64,000 bases of DNA from the NCBI GenBank assembly GCA_947034885.2, contig OX344752.2, positions 9,796,001 through 9,860,000 on the forward strand, given 5' to 3'. A program made the position numbers and the translations under genes. The notes under the pieces are model-generated. The model saw only the letters and a list, made by a program, of their open reading frames with translations, searched no databases and had not been told where the DNA came from. This document shows, piece after piece, positions 33,903 to 45,470 of this stretch (position 1 is the stretch's first letter; each line of letters begins with the position of its first letter). Source of the stretch: Thuidium tamariscinum. Lineage: Eukaryota > Streptophyta > Bryopsida > Hypnales > Thuidiaceae.

Positions 33903-36665
33903 CTATGCCAATGTCACATCTCCATCATCATCGGTGGATGATAATACAGTGGCAGTAAATTCGATGCAAGGCTGCTTTGCCTTGCCAACATTAACAAGCC
34001 GATGTCCAAGCCCTAAACTCCTTGAACCGTCCGGATTTTGGCTACTAGTTCCAAATATGGCACCCGGTGCACCGCTCCGAGGTGGTTTTGGGGAATCTTG
34101 CATGAGCTCTTCTCTACGTTTGAGTGTATTGCCAAAGCTTGGACTCTCGGCCTCTTCTACACGTTCAATACCATTTTCCTTTACTGCAATTGTATTGATC
34201 GGGACCTCGTCATTGTCCGTACAACCCCTTTCTCCATCATTTTCTTCATCATTATCCTTTTCTTGAACCCCTCCTGTGGATGGAGATTGACAAATACGAA
34301 TGCCTTCATTCGTGCCACCATCCCCACCATCGGGAAGTGTTGTCCCATCCACCTCCGCTATCTCTACAAAAGCGTCCTCCTTCTGCGATAGAATAGATTC
34401 GCTATTCAAAAACCCGGATCCATCCACGAATCTTGCTATACGAGGTTCATCTTCACCATACCCATCATTCTCCTCATCGGAATGAAAGTCATAGATGCTT
34501 GTATTATTACCTCTCCACCCACCATTCATTGGACTAGGACTACGGTACGTTTCGTCATACAAATTGTCCATGTCATTGTCCTCGTCACCTTCATCCCGTT
34601 GGTCAAGTGGATGAAGTCCATCATCAATGTCTTCCGCATCGCTTCCTGCATCGGAGGACTCGTAGTCCACATTGTCTCTGTACCATTTCTTCTCATCCTT
34701 GTTCTTCGATGCGCCCACAACTTTTGAATTGGTGTACACATACACCAAGTCTGCTGCCCGGGTTGTTGCCAATTTGTTCCGAGATTTGTTGTGAACATAA
34801 GAGTAGTTACTCCAATTTCGTTCGCATGCAGATGATGACACCGGTTGGGCTAAAATCCTCTTGGCAATGGGAGCAATTAGCTTCCCACATGCACCTTCAA
34901 AATCCCACCAAGCATGGGCCGACAACATTTGTTCTTGTGGCTCCAACATGGTATCGAATGGAGGTTCCCTATAGCGGAAGGCTACAAATTCCTTCACCAC
35001 CTTCGCGTACTCTTCAATAGAACATATTTTTGTTAGAACGTTCTTGCATCTCTCTGTTGCATCTTGATCGTCGGCTAGTTCTTTGTCGTGGAGAAGATAC
35101 GGATTCAAAAGAGCGCCTGCATAATGGAGGTCTGTCTCCCCCATCTTTCGTCGTTTTACGAAGGACTCCTCCAGTGGTATTGCTCGGTCAAGGTCCAAAC
35201 AAAAAGGTGCTCTTCGTAGACCAAACACATGTTTTTCTAAATTCCGCATAATATGCAATACCTTCCCCATGCACGGCGTCTTTGCATCCAAATCACGTAG
35301 ACCAAATACAACTGGGGCAGTTAGTTCCCGCACATTGGTCAACCGGTCCCAAAAATGCTCATCCACAACTGTATTGTACACGTTCCTTGACTGCGATCGT
35401 GATTTGCCTTTGTCTCTATCATCCAATGTGTTCACGTATGCCACCCATTGTGGATCCACCACACTCTGCTTCAACGCATCCTTCACTTCCAACAAGCGGT
35501 CAATCATGATGAAATAAGAAGCAAACCTTGTTTCCAACGGCTTCAACAAACTGAACCTCCTCTCGTATTTCCGAAATATGGCAAGTGGCATGTGCCTCTT
35601 CCTGAAGAATTTGACAACGACCTCGGCAGCCTTCACGTAATCTTTGATCCATGGCTGCTTCGCCCAATCCTTAAGCAACAAGTTCAAGGCATGCACCACA
35701 CATCCTTGAAAATATATGTGTGGATATTTATGGGACACCAAATTCCATGCTGCGGGATTTGTATTGGTATTATCCGCAGTCACTTGCACTACATTCTTGG
35801 GGCCCACTTGCTCTATGAATTCTTCCAAGATAGAAGCCACATACGGTGCTGTCTTCTTCTGTCCACTCGTATCCACCGATCCAAGGAATTGTTCACCTGC
35901 TGAAGATATGAGCATTGCATTTATTAATGGACGGTTCGTCACCGAGCTCCATCCATCAAAAGACAGTGTTGCTCCGAACTTCCTCACACTGTCTTCAGTC
36001 CTCAGAAGCAACTTCGTTTGAATATCTGACTTCGTTTGCTCAAGCAATTTATGTCGTAGATCATTATATGATGGAGGAGTGTAGGACTTTTTAAACTCAG
36101 CCGTCAACTTCACCGCTTCCCGAAAGGCTGGATTCCGAGCTACTGAAAATGGTATATTCGCCAAATAAAAAAAATTAGCCCACGTTGCATGTAATTTGCG
36201 TTTGTTGACTTCATCAAATCCATCCACTAGCCTACTTTGTATTGCAGGCCTACTGCTTGATGCCCTCGAAGTATGCCGATTACCACCTGATTCTGTATTT
36301 GGAGTTATTTGCGAACCCACAGCGACCACTTCTTCCGGTGCGGTGCATGAATCTTCTTGCGTAGAACACGGCGTGCCCCTATCATTCAAAAGATTGCTTG
36401 TGGACATTGGCATGTCGTTGCCATCCGTTCCGTCCGCAACAAGCCTTTTGGGAAACAACCCTTGGCAATTAACAAATAAGGATTTTGTTCTGGATGTCAA
36501 CTGCGAGCACAAGCCGATGCCCCTATCACGTTGTCCCGTAGGGCCTTCATATCCCAAGTGGCTCAACATACGGCTAGTTTTTCAGGCGAACACACACTTG
36601 CAAGCCTTGCATTGTATTTTGTTTGTTTCCGGGATCGTGTACCAAGTGGTGAAGTCTTTGCTCAT
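33903..36665 (-). pseudogene. hAT transposase (BED finger, DUF659, hAT C-terminal dimerisation)
   Basis: The minus-strand frame starts at ATG 36665: MSKDFTTWYTIPE, then KIQCKACKCVFA, one in-frame TGA, KTSRMLSHLGYEG..C, which together make a BED zinc finger. After it come the RNase-H-like parts: LSFDGWSSVTNRPL (first Asp), VVQVTADNTNTNPAAW (second Asp), FQGCVVHALNLLLKDW (the C..H region), and the C-terminal hAT motif AHAWWDFEGACGKL..A.RILAQPVSSSACERNWSNYSYVHNKSRNKL. About 290 residues of acidic low-complexity tail follow. A TAG at 33903-33905 is directly followed by an ATG in the same frame (33405-33902, basic tail of 165 residues), so the ancestral protein may have been longer. The TGA in the finger makes loss of function likely unless translation starts at ATG 36569. 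Confidence 0.88.
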
Positions 36666-36893
36666 ATTGAATTCTTTTTCCCTTCAATTGTAATTGGTAA
36701 CGTTAGCACTGTGTTGTAAAAGTCCACAATCAAATAAGCACTGAGTGCAAAAAGCCTTCAAAATGAAAGCCCCCCCTTCCACCAAACTATGCATTACCAA
36801 GCAAGGGACACAAATAAATTTGCAACGCCTAGCCCTTGGAAATCTTAGTGTTCAGTTCATCAGGAGTGCTTACAAATGACTTCTCTTAGTCTA

Positions 36894-37030
36894 CTTATAG
36901 TAAACTGAGCGCAGCTGACCATTGGGGCGGACAGTCAAATACCCGTTGCAATAGTCGTTGAATCGAAGCGGACGCCCAGTTCAGTTGGGGCGGACGGCGA
37001 CTTCGGTCCAGGCGGACTGGCCGTGCGTAA
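36894..37030 (-). promoter_or_regulatory. Promoter island of the hAT transposase gene
   Basis: A TATAAG box (36899-36894 on the minus strand) stands 229 bases before ATG 36665. Just upstream of it, to about 37030, lie several GCGGAC motifs (GGGGCGGACAG, AAGCGGACGCC, GGGGCGGACGG, AGGCGGACTGG). Confidence 0.65.
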
Positions 37031-38015
37031 AACATATACAGTAAGGTCTACTTCATTTACGAATTCTTGCTGTCACATGGAAAAAAAATCCCCTGCTGCT
37101 ACCATCTTTGACGCCCTCCCTAGGGCTCAAAAATTGTTATTTTTACATTTAATTTTCTGCACAAGATTGTCTCTATGTTCATAACACATGCGTCAAATTT
37201 CAAGGCCAAAAGATTTGCCCGGAAAAAGATTTTTCAAAATCTACGTATATGTGTGGTTGTGTCTAAAACTCCAATGCTACCAACTTTGACACCCTCCCAA
37301 AGAAGCAGAGATTGAGAAATTAAAATTTGGCCATGAAATTCTTGGCATGAGATCATCTCAGTGTTGATAATATGTATGCCAAATTTCAGGTTCTAAGGAT
37401 TTGCTCATACAAAGCAACTTCAAATCTACCGACGGAAGTAGTTCTTAGAAATTTTTTGACAACTATACATGTTTACTGAAAATAATATTTTATTGAAAAC
37501 ACCTCTAGTGTTTACCCATAAATGTCCAAGGCCTATTTTGAGCTTCGACGAATTTGTTCAAATTGAACAAACAACAAACATTTTTATAAGTTGTATATTT
37601 CTTTTTTTGCATGGTAACCGTGCCAATTGAAACTAGGCATATTAGAGATCATATACAAAAACAAAACAAATCAAAATCAATTAAGAATTCAAAGATTATA
37701 ATATTCAATCATAATTTCTTACATCCAATACCATGCCTCTAATAGCATACATTCCACATCAAAAAGTATTGTGCATAGTGAATATGTACATTGACTAATT
37801 GATACATACATAAATAGATAAATAAATGAATAGATAGATAAATAATTCCATATATATGTTCATATTAAAAACCGATAATAAGTCAAAGCATATTCCGTGT
37901 ACGTTTACCTAGTATTGCTCTATCCTTCTAAAATCCACATCACCATCTAACCATCCATAGTCCATACAATACGATGGTTCAATCAAAAACTCATACAAGA
38001 CGTATAGGTCCATGT
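37031..38015. other. AT-rich spacer between the hAT transposase promoter and the RING gene
   Basis: No gene or clear repeat. It separates the upstream side of one minus-strand gene from the 3' end of the next. Confidence 0.5.
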
Positions 38016-41000
38016 CTACTTTGTTTTACTACTACTACCCTCTCCTGAACCACGAGACGATTCATCTTTAGTGCGTCGAGCTGCACTTCTTAGACTTTCT
38101 CGACAAGCTTGGGCCTCAGGGCTTTCAGCCGTTTCAGGGCCAGCTAGTCGTGCGGATTTGTTAGTCCGCTCAACTACTTTGAATGCTTTTGCCGTGTCCA
38201 CTGTATAATCATCATCATCTTCCAACTTCCGTTTCTTCTCTCTTTTGGGAGTCAAATCCACAGACTTCAACTTCAAGGCTGACAAAGTAGACTGCAATCG
38301 AAGTAAGACCTTGTCTACCACTTTGTTGGCCACTTCAAATGAGAATTCATTCAATGATTTTTCGGTTGTACATCCTTCGAATAGAAGTGTCCTCCACTAC
38401 TTTATGATTTCCCCAACCCGCCGATCAAACGCCTCCACCACCTCCACCATTGGTTCGCTTGTGTTCCATTCCGCATCTATGTCCACGGAAGCACGATATT
38501 CGGCAGCTTCTTCCAACTTTGACAACAACAAGGCCCGACCTATCAAACCGTGGTCGTATGCCGCATATTGTTCCTTGAATTCTTCTGAATCCTCCACGAC
38601 AACCCATTCTCCACCTTCCATTTTCTCCACGTGCTTCTCTGGAAACCGGAAGAACTTATTACGTTGCACGCTCCAATGCCCCCCCATGTTGCGACAAAAC
38701 AATTCACGACCCTCATCATCGTCAATTGAACGGGCACGTATTTCCACCTTGTTCGTTTGGGTCATCCAATTGAAAGCATCCACTGGACCACGGACGTCAT
38801 CGTACAATGCATGCTTCCGTTCTGTTGGGTTCCATTGTAGAGGTTTGCTCCAATGCTTATAATTCACAAATTTTTATGGCCCTTGGTCCAATGGAAGGGT
38901 CCACCTGTTGTATTCCTGGCCGGGGGGCATAACATCTAAGAGTCCAAACAATTCATAAAACCTAGGACTCAAAGGAGAACGACATTCGGCACAAACTGAG
39001 CTAAACATTGATGCTTTAATGATGCACCGCACGTGAAAAGTGTGGCCACAATGGCCCAAGGTTATGGCTCCTTCAGGTCCAAAACCTTATTGGCAAATTG
39101 TACAAATACCATCCAACATTTTATGACCTGCATCAAAATTATGCATAACACGCTTCTCCTTGTTGTTGATGTGTGCTGAAAGCGTTTGGTAAGGGACCCA
39201 TCCTTCCTCTACTTCCAAGGCCCAATTGATATTTCCACCCTCCGTTTTCTTTGTGTGGTTCAAGCGCTCCATCATAGCATCTGTGTTTCCCCAACATGTG
39301 ATTGAAGCACTCTCAATTGGATGGCGATCCACCTCGCTCTCGAACTTCTTCAAATGTTTCTCGACGGCATTGCATTCATCGTTACCCTTCAATGCAATCG
39401 TACGAAGCTTGTTCATTTCTCGAGCTGCTAACAAGGGTGGGTCTTGAAGTTTTTGTACCCATCCCAACCAACGAGACTCCGATCCGCTCCTAGGCAAATA
39501 TTCATCCATGGCCTGCACTCGTATCATTTGATCCAACTTGGACTGAAGAAGGGCTTTTTCGGCATTGGACTGGTCCAGTTCTTTTTGTAAGTCAAGCCAA
39601 CTTTTACGGCCAATCGGCAAAGTTCGTTGGTCTGGCTCGACATGAGCTTTGCCCTTGTCCATTGGAAGAGAGAGTTGATCGCTACCTTGAGTCCCTTGAC
39701 TTGGCTCAATACATTTCAATGATTCAGCCATCCTTTGAATCCTGTCCGCGCGTTTCTCTTCTTCAAGTTCCATGGTGAGCGCAGTCCTCAACCGTATAAT
39801 ATCTCTTCCTCTTTCTTTTAGCTCCTGCCTCAATTGAGCGTGACCTTCTTCACAATGAATCGCGGACGTGAGAATTGGTAACATTTGATCGGTGAAGTGC
39901 AGGAAAGCCGTCGCACTGCTCAATAGTGTAGGAGCTAGGGACGCTAATTCATCGGCAAACGCACCAACCCTTGGAGCCAATTCATCTATCCATGTGGCAG
40001 TTCTTGTCAATGCCAGAGCGGCATGTGGAAAGTCAGCGGGTTTATATACTTTCTTCGGTGGAGTACTGCTTTCCGGCTCGTTCTGCTGAGTCCGTTGCTC
40101 AAATGGAAACAAACGTTCTTCAACTGTCTTCCACTTCATACTAAGGTCAAGCAAGCCTTCCAAATGCAGAATCTGTGGCATTGCAACAAGATTCTTGAAG
40201 CTAGTCGAGTCTAAACTTGACAAATGTGGATACTTTTTTATAAACTCATATGTATCCACTGTCACATTCGTCTTTGCAACATTGGGTTGTTGCACATTTG
40301 TTCTTGACAGGTCCTCTTGAGTGATTGGAGTACACAATGGGCTCTCCGATGTTGGCAACTGTGGATTTGGAGCTGCATATTCCAAACTATCTAAAACACC
40401 GTTGTCTACATAATGTCCAATTGTGACATTGGCCCCTGCAACCTCTTCGTCCGTGGGGTCCGTCTTCGGAGAAGACAAGCCATCATTTTTGTTGACGAGC
40501 TCTTCCCGGTTGGGAGATTTGTTTTGGTCATTCACATGAACCGCAGAAACGTCCATAACTTTCGATGTTGTCTCCCTCGAATCCAACTGCGGTTTCGCAC
40601 ATGCGCTTGCTGAGGCCATCGTTGTAGGCGTTGCTGGATTTTGTAAGCTTGGTTGTACCCTCTGCGCCGTCGTTGGCCAGGAATCAGGAATATCCTTTTG
40701 ATTTTGCTACAGTAGTAGAGGATTCTTCTTTGTTGTTTGGAACGTGCTCCAATCCACCTTGCGTTTCAATCTCAGTTCTGCATACACCATGGACGCCAAG
40801 CTGTAGTTGATGTACCCTTTAGACATTGGTTTAGGGCCAAACATGGCCCCCCACACCTCTGTCGCTCGATGGACAAAGTGCGGGTCAATGCAACCGTGTG
40901 GTTTACAGTTGAAATCCGCAGTCTGGCGTGCATGTGCATCCGAGGCCACAACTTGTTGATGTGGTACATTTTAACGTACTGCTTACATAGTTTGGAGGTC

Positions 41001-41164
41001 CAATAATCTGCGGTCTCATTTTCCCAACCGCTCTCTGCTATGATGTTCAGATCATCCAAAATTTCATAGTGTAGTCCATGTGTAGTCCCCTTCGCTTTAT
41101 TTCGCTTTTTCTGGTCACCTCCTGAATTCATCCCATCAGTACCTGCACCGCTGTCTGTAGCCAT
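38016..41164 (-). pseudogene. Giant-hAT cargo gene B: shared N-terminal domain, coiled coil, RING finger
   Basis: About 1,045 codons from ATG 41164. Except for one frame change near 40950 a single frame runs to 38016, interrupted by four stops (about 40709, 39089, 38876, 38397), each of which could derive from a Gln codon. Order of parts: a conserved N-terminal domain (WTSKLCKQYVKMYHINKLW ... HFVHRATEVW ... NYSLASMVYAEL...KVDWSTF) shared with gene C; a long helical middle with coiled coils (LRQELKERGRDIIRLRTAL, LDLQKELDQSNAEKALLQSKL); a RING-type finger (CTIC..GHCGHTFHVRCI..CAEC); then about 280 mostly charged residues with a basic PKREKKRKLE stretch. A RING domain suggests ubiquitin-ligase activity; its role in the transposon is unknown. 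The whole protein matches nothing I know. The frame being so long despite the stops says it was selected until recently. Confidence 0.7.
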
Positions 41165-41390
41165 GATAGAGAATCCGAATTTACAAGCCCTTGCAAATCA
41201 AAATTCTGTGAACCGGAGGGTATGAAACGTGTCTTTGTAATACAATCGGTCAAAGCTTCGACGTGAAAAAGTAGTGACCCCTTCTCTCCACCAAGTAGGA
41301 GCAACTAGCACCACGCACTCATACGTGGCAATAAGCAGCACATCCGACTTGGGTCACTTCGTGAGGAGAGAAGAAGTGAGGGAAAATGAA

Positions 41391-41635
41391 GGGGCCGTCC
41401 GACCATATACCCGTCCGCCGCCAGACCTAGACAGGTCCGGCACCGGACTGGCGGACGGCCAGTGCGGACCGTCGCCGGACGGGGCGTCCGCCTCGAGTCG
41501 TCCGACGACAGGCCCGTCTGGCGGACCTGTCGTCCGACCGCCCCGCTAGCCATCCGCCCGTTCGCTCTGCCGACCGCCCTTCGGCCCTACCCGTCCGCCT
41601 TGACGACCGACAAAGGCGTCCGCCCTGCCGACCGC
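41391..41635 (-). promoter_or_regulatory. Promoter island of cargo gene B
   Basis: GC-rich stretch crowded with CGTCCG/CGGACG; a TATA-like GTATATGG (41410-41403 on the minus strand) is on the gene side, about 240 bases from ATG 41164. Confidence 0.65.
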
Positions 41636-41716
41636 TCAGATTTCAAGTCCAAACTGAACATTGGATTCCACAAGTCCAAAGTGAACATTGGGTTCTCCAG
41701 AAGTCATATTTAAAGC

Positions 41717-42719
41717 TTGAACCCTTAAAGGACCATCAATATACTTTCACCAAAAGCGCTCCAATTGCCTCCAAAAAACCAAAACTGCCATTTCTAGTAC
41801 AAGTACCAAAATCTTTGGAAAAAAACTTTTTTTGACATATCTGATCGTAGGATATTGTATTGTATAGTATCAAAATCATGTGGTAAAAATTTCAAACATT
41901 TCCACCGAGTGGATTACAAGATATAAGCATTCAAATTAACTGAAATCATTTTTTTTACACTGCGAAAGCCGAAAAGCAAGGCAGCTGCACTTCCCAAGCT
42001 CACATTTCTATGAAAAAATGACCTAAATGGTCGTGCTTCTTTGGATTTGTTTTCCTACAGAAGTTGGGCACATGCTTAAAAATTTTCAAATCATTTGGAA
42101 TAGTACAACGTATACGAAAAAATTAGTAAATATGTAGTAGTAGAGAATGATAAAACGCACTACATTATTTACAGTTGAAATATGGAATTGAAAATTCCCA
42201 ATCCCAAATTTCCAATGGTTGCAAATTTGAAATGTTGTAATAATGTATCTACATCCTACGATTTTATTTTTGTCCAAAAATATTGGAAGTTGGGTAAGAT
42301 AAAGGATTTCAAAGTTTATTTTAGAGTAGGAAATCCAAAATTACCCGGAAACAGAAAATCCACATCACTTTTGACTCATTCATCAAAATGGAATGATTCA
42401 AAACTTCACGCGTATCCAGAACTCTAGAAAAAGAATTTGTGGAATTCTTGTTTATGAAATAAGTGATTTTCTCTGATTTGCATGAAATGCCCTGTTACAA
42501 AAAAAAAGTAACATATTAGGCTATAACCTTTGACCGGTATTTTCAAATGCCATGAAAATTTGGTGCATATGACAGATCTTCCTCACCCCCACATTGGTCA
42601 ATTGACTCAATTCCATTCAAATTTTAGCCTCAAATCTGGATATCCCCGCTCGTAAATAGTAGGTACCTACCCAAAATTTCTATACATCCCAAAAAAAAAG
42701 TGCGGGCTTTTAGGGGTAA
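41717..42719 (+). mobile_element. TTAA element, ends eroded (E)
   Basis: Left end TTGA-ACCCTTAAAGGACC, right end CTTTTAGGGG-TAAA. The interior matches the family order. Altered target bases suggest greater age than the copy at 54444. Confidence 0.65.
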
Positions 42720-42881
42720 AAATGGGAAGGGTTGGAAAAAGCATCCAATGTTCAATGTATTATGTATGTGTGAAATTGAGTTTCATTCTGCACATTAAAT
42801 TTTTTAAAGAAAGTAAGTCCTCAACCCTACACCCTATCCGAATAGCATCGACGTCCACTTTTGTAGAGTGTAGACAAGCCC

Positions 42882-42918
42882 AAACCCTAAACCTTAAACC
42901 CTAGAACCTAAACCCTAG
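42882..42918. repeat. Interstitial telomere-like tract (CCCTAAA)n
   Basis: About five degenerate CCCTAAA/CCTTAAA units just right of the TTAA element. This is the plant (Arabidopsis-type) telomere unit; here probably a short interstitial relic. Confidence 0.7.
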
Positions 42919-43411
42919 CTTCTTCATCATTTTTGCATTATGGGAATATGGGTGTCATATAAAATAATAAATAGTGAAAATAAATTGATGAATGATTCAA
43001 GGATCCAACACATTATTAATTTAAAAAATGTATGCACCCTACTTTAATAGAGAAAACATATACTCTTTACATATTTCTAAATGCAAACCAGTAAGGCAGT
43101 AAGGGGTAAAATCATTTGAAGTACACTCCTTCATATTTACATTCACTTACATTGAAATGAAGGATTCTATAATTTTTCAAATTTTGAAATCTTTTTTCAA
43201 GTATAATTGCATCATTTTCAAATTTCACTCATCCTCTAATGCAATCATGAATGTCACCATCTTCCAACTGTAGAATTGTAGAAAGTATGGTGATACATTT
43301 ATCTAATTTGTTTAGAAATTGTTATATTAGGCCCTTACAAGTTAGAACTTGAGAGTTGAGAATGTCTTGCAATAAAATATGGTTATAAAATATAAATCTC
43401 TCCCTTTATTG
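42919..43411. other. AT-rich spacer
   Basis: No gene or repeat recognised. Confidence 0.4.
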
Positions 43412-44075
43412 TTAACCCTTAAAGGACCAAGGCCATTTTTTTGTTACAAACCACTCAGAACTGTCATTTCTGCTGCGTTCACTATAAGAAAACCAAGAAA
43501 ATACTTTTCTTTGGATCTAACCTTAGGATCTTGTACTTTACTTATCTAGGAAAAAGTGGCAAAAATATCAGATGACTTTGATCGCTATTCGTGGAATTTT
43601 TTGGAACTATGGAGTACGGAGTATGGACCTTGAATTAAAATTTTTGAAGGAATTTGAAGAACTTGGATGGGAGTTGAAAGTCTAAGGCAAAAATTTCAAG
43701 AAAAATAGGCTTGATTTTCATTATTCAAAAAATTCTTAAGTACAAGTAAGTCCAAGATTGAAAGAAAAACTAAATCATTAATAGCTCTAACATGGGATTG
43801 AAACACAATAATCTCAATGGTGAGATTGTTCTAGTTTTTTTCAACCCCCCATCCCTTATTTTCAATATTTTGAGTTCATTGGATCATAGATGTTGTTATT
43901 GGGAATCAATTGTGAAAAAAATTACATTCCATGGAAGTTAATCAATTTTTTTATCTTTTGAAGAAGTTTTTAAAAACTAAAAACAAGGATCGAATTTGAA
44001 ATTTCAGCCCGCAGGTACTACCACAAATCCCATGTTTCCCCACAAGGGCCAAAAGTGAATGATCCTTTAGGATTC
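43412..44075 (+). mobile_element. TTAA element, right end degenerate (F)
   Basis: TTAA (43412-43415) followed by CCCTTAAAGGACC. The interior resembles element B (7563-8484). The right end is only recognisable as GATCCTTTAGGA near 44060-44071. Confidence 0.55.
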
Positions 44076-44537
44076 CAACTTTCAATTGGAATTTCATTAA
44101 ATTTGAATATTCCTTTGTCAATTGTCATAGAAGGTGTGTTACTATGTTTGGAACAATTTGAATCACCTGAATTTCAACAAATGATATTGACAATTTCCAA
44201 TATTTAAGACTAGTATCATTATAATTTCCTAGAATTACAAATTCTTCCAAAAGAAATTAATTTCTGTTGAAATTGAAAACGTACTACGGTAATATAAATC
44301 ATTCCTCTCTATCAGGTCCTAAGGTGAATTTTGGATACATATAATTTGAACATTGAAACCTAAAGTCATAGTTATTCCATGAAGTGTTCAAATTCCCCAA
44401 AATGCATGCAAATTGCAAAGAGAATCTAGCATTTATTTCTGATTTTCGAGAAGATTTAACATCAACTTGGCTGGTTTCAGAACCTAAACCAATGTAACAT
44501 GCTTACTCAATGAATTTCAAGAATTCAAGTATCGATG

Positions 44538-44896
44538 TAAGGTAGAAGCACCCATTATTTTCAGTGTATCCATAGTTTGACATTAGAGTTTCTTACAAAG
44601 TGTCCCCACTAGTACCTTGAAACTTTAGTTGTGCTTGGTGGGTTCTGATTATTTTAGATTTTGGTGTGAGAATCTAGGCAGATTTACTAGGAGTGCAGAT
44701 TTAGGTGCTCTACTAAGTCCTACTTTGAAAATTCACAGAAATTAGATGCCTCGTCCAAAAATTCTAATTTTTTTTTTGAAATTCATGATTTTCAGTTGCC
44801 AATACTACAAAAATATTCTTTATAGGAAAAGGTGCCTCCAACTATGCTGAAACTGCTAACTAACTAACTTCAGCTGTAATAGGTGCTTCTACCTTA
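44538..44896. mobile_element. MITE with TAAGGTAGAAGCACC inverted ends
   Basis: TAAGGTAGAAGCACCCATTA at the left and its near complement (TAATAGGTGCTTCTACCTTA) at the right; 359 bp, TA at both outer edges (Tc1/mariner-like target). Single-ended look-alikes occur near 30161 and 50485. Confidence 0.75.
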
Positions 44897-44917
44897 GGTC
44901 TTTGAGGGTTTCAAACC

Positions 44918-45200
44918 CCCCGCCCGTCCGTCCACTCTTCCGTCGGTGCCCCCGTCCGCCCCTCTTTGCCCCCGTCCGCCCGTCGGTCCGTCCGTCCCTG
45001 CGTCCGCCCCCGACGGGCGCCGTCCGCGTCGTCTGTCCCTCGGTGAGTCCGCCCGATGTCCGTGCGATCCAGCGGACGCCGATTTCTGTCCGCTGGATTC
45101 TGCCGTCCGCCTCTCGGCCGTCGGATGAGCATCTGGCCGTCCGCCTCGGTGGGGGGTGGACGGCTCAGTATAAGAAGCGGGGCGGACGGCTCATTTGGCC
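44918..45200 (+). promoter_or_regulatory. Promoter island of cargo gene C
   Basis: GTCCG-rich GC island; TATAAG at 45169-45174 near its gene-side edge, about 300 bases before ATG 45471. Frames reading through it are Pro/Arg/Ser-rich artefacts. Confidence 0.7.
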
Positions 45201-45470
45201 ACAACCGTTTCCCTTCGGAGTGGACGATCTAGTGCCTGATTTTAATCTGTGGCTCTGCGCGCCCCTTCCGACATTGTGTGCAAACGGTTGTGCTTCATTA
45301 ATCATCACTAAAATGCTTCACGAACTTTAGTTGAAGTAATGATCAAGCTCTGAGGGACTACAACTTCATCTAAACTGCATCGCATTGTAACTTTGAAGCA
45401 TTTTGATTTCTTATTGCTGGAATTAGTGTGAACGAAGTCATCAGTTGCTCTCATTTTAGTCAACGCCACC

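Noticed and set aside
34038-36693. Plus-strand frames across the hAT transposase
   Set aside because: Antisense shadows of the minus-strand coding region.
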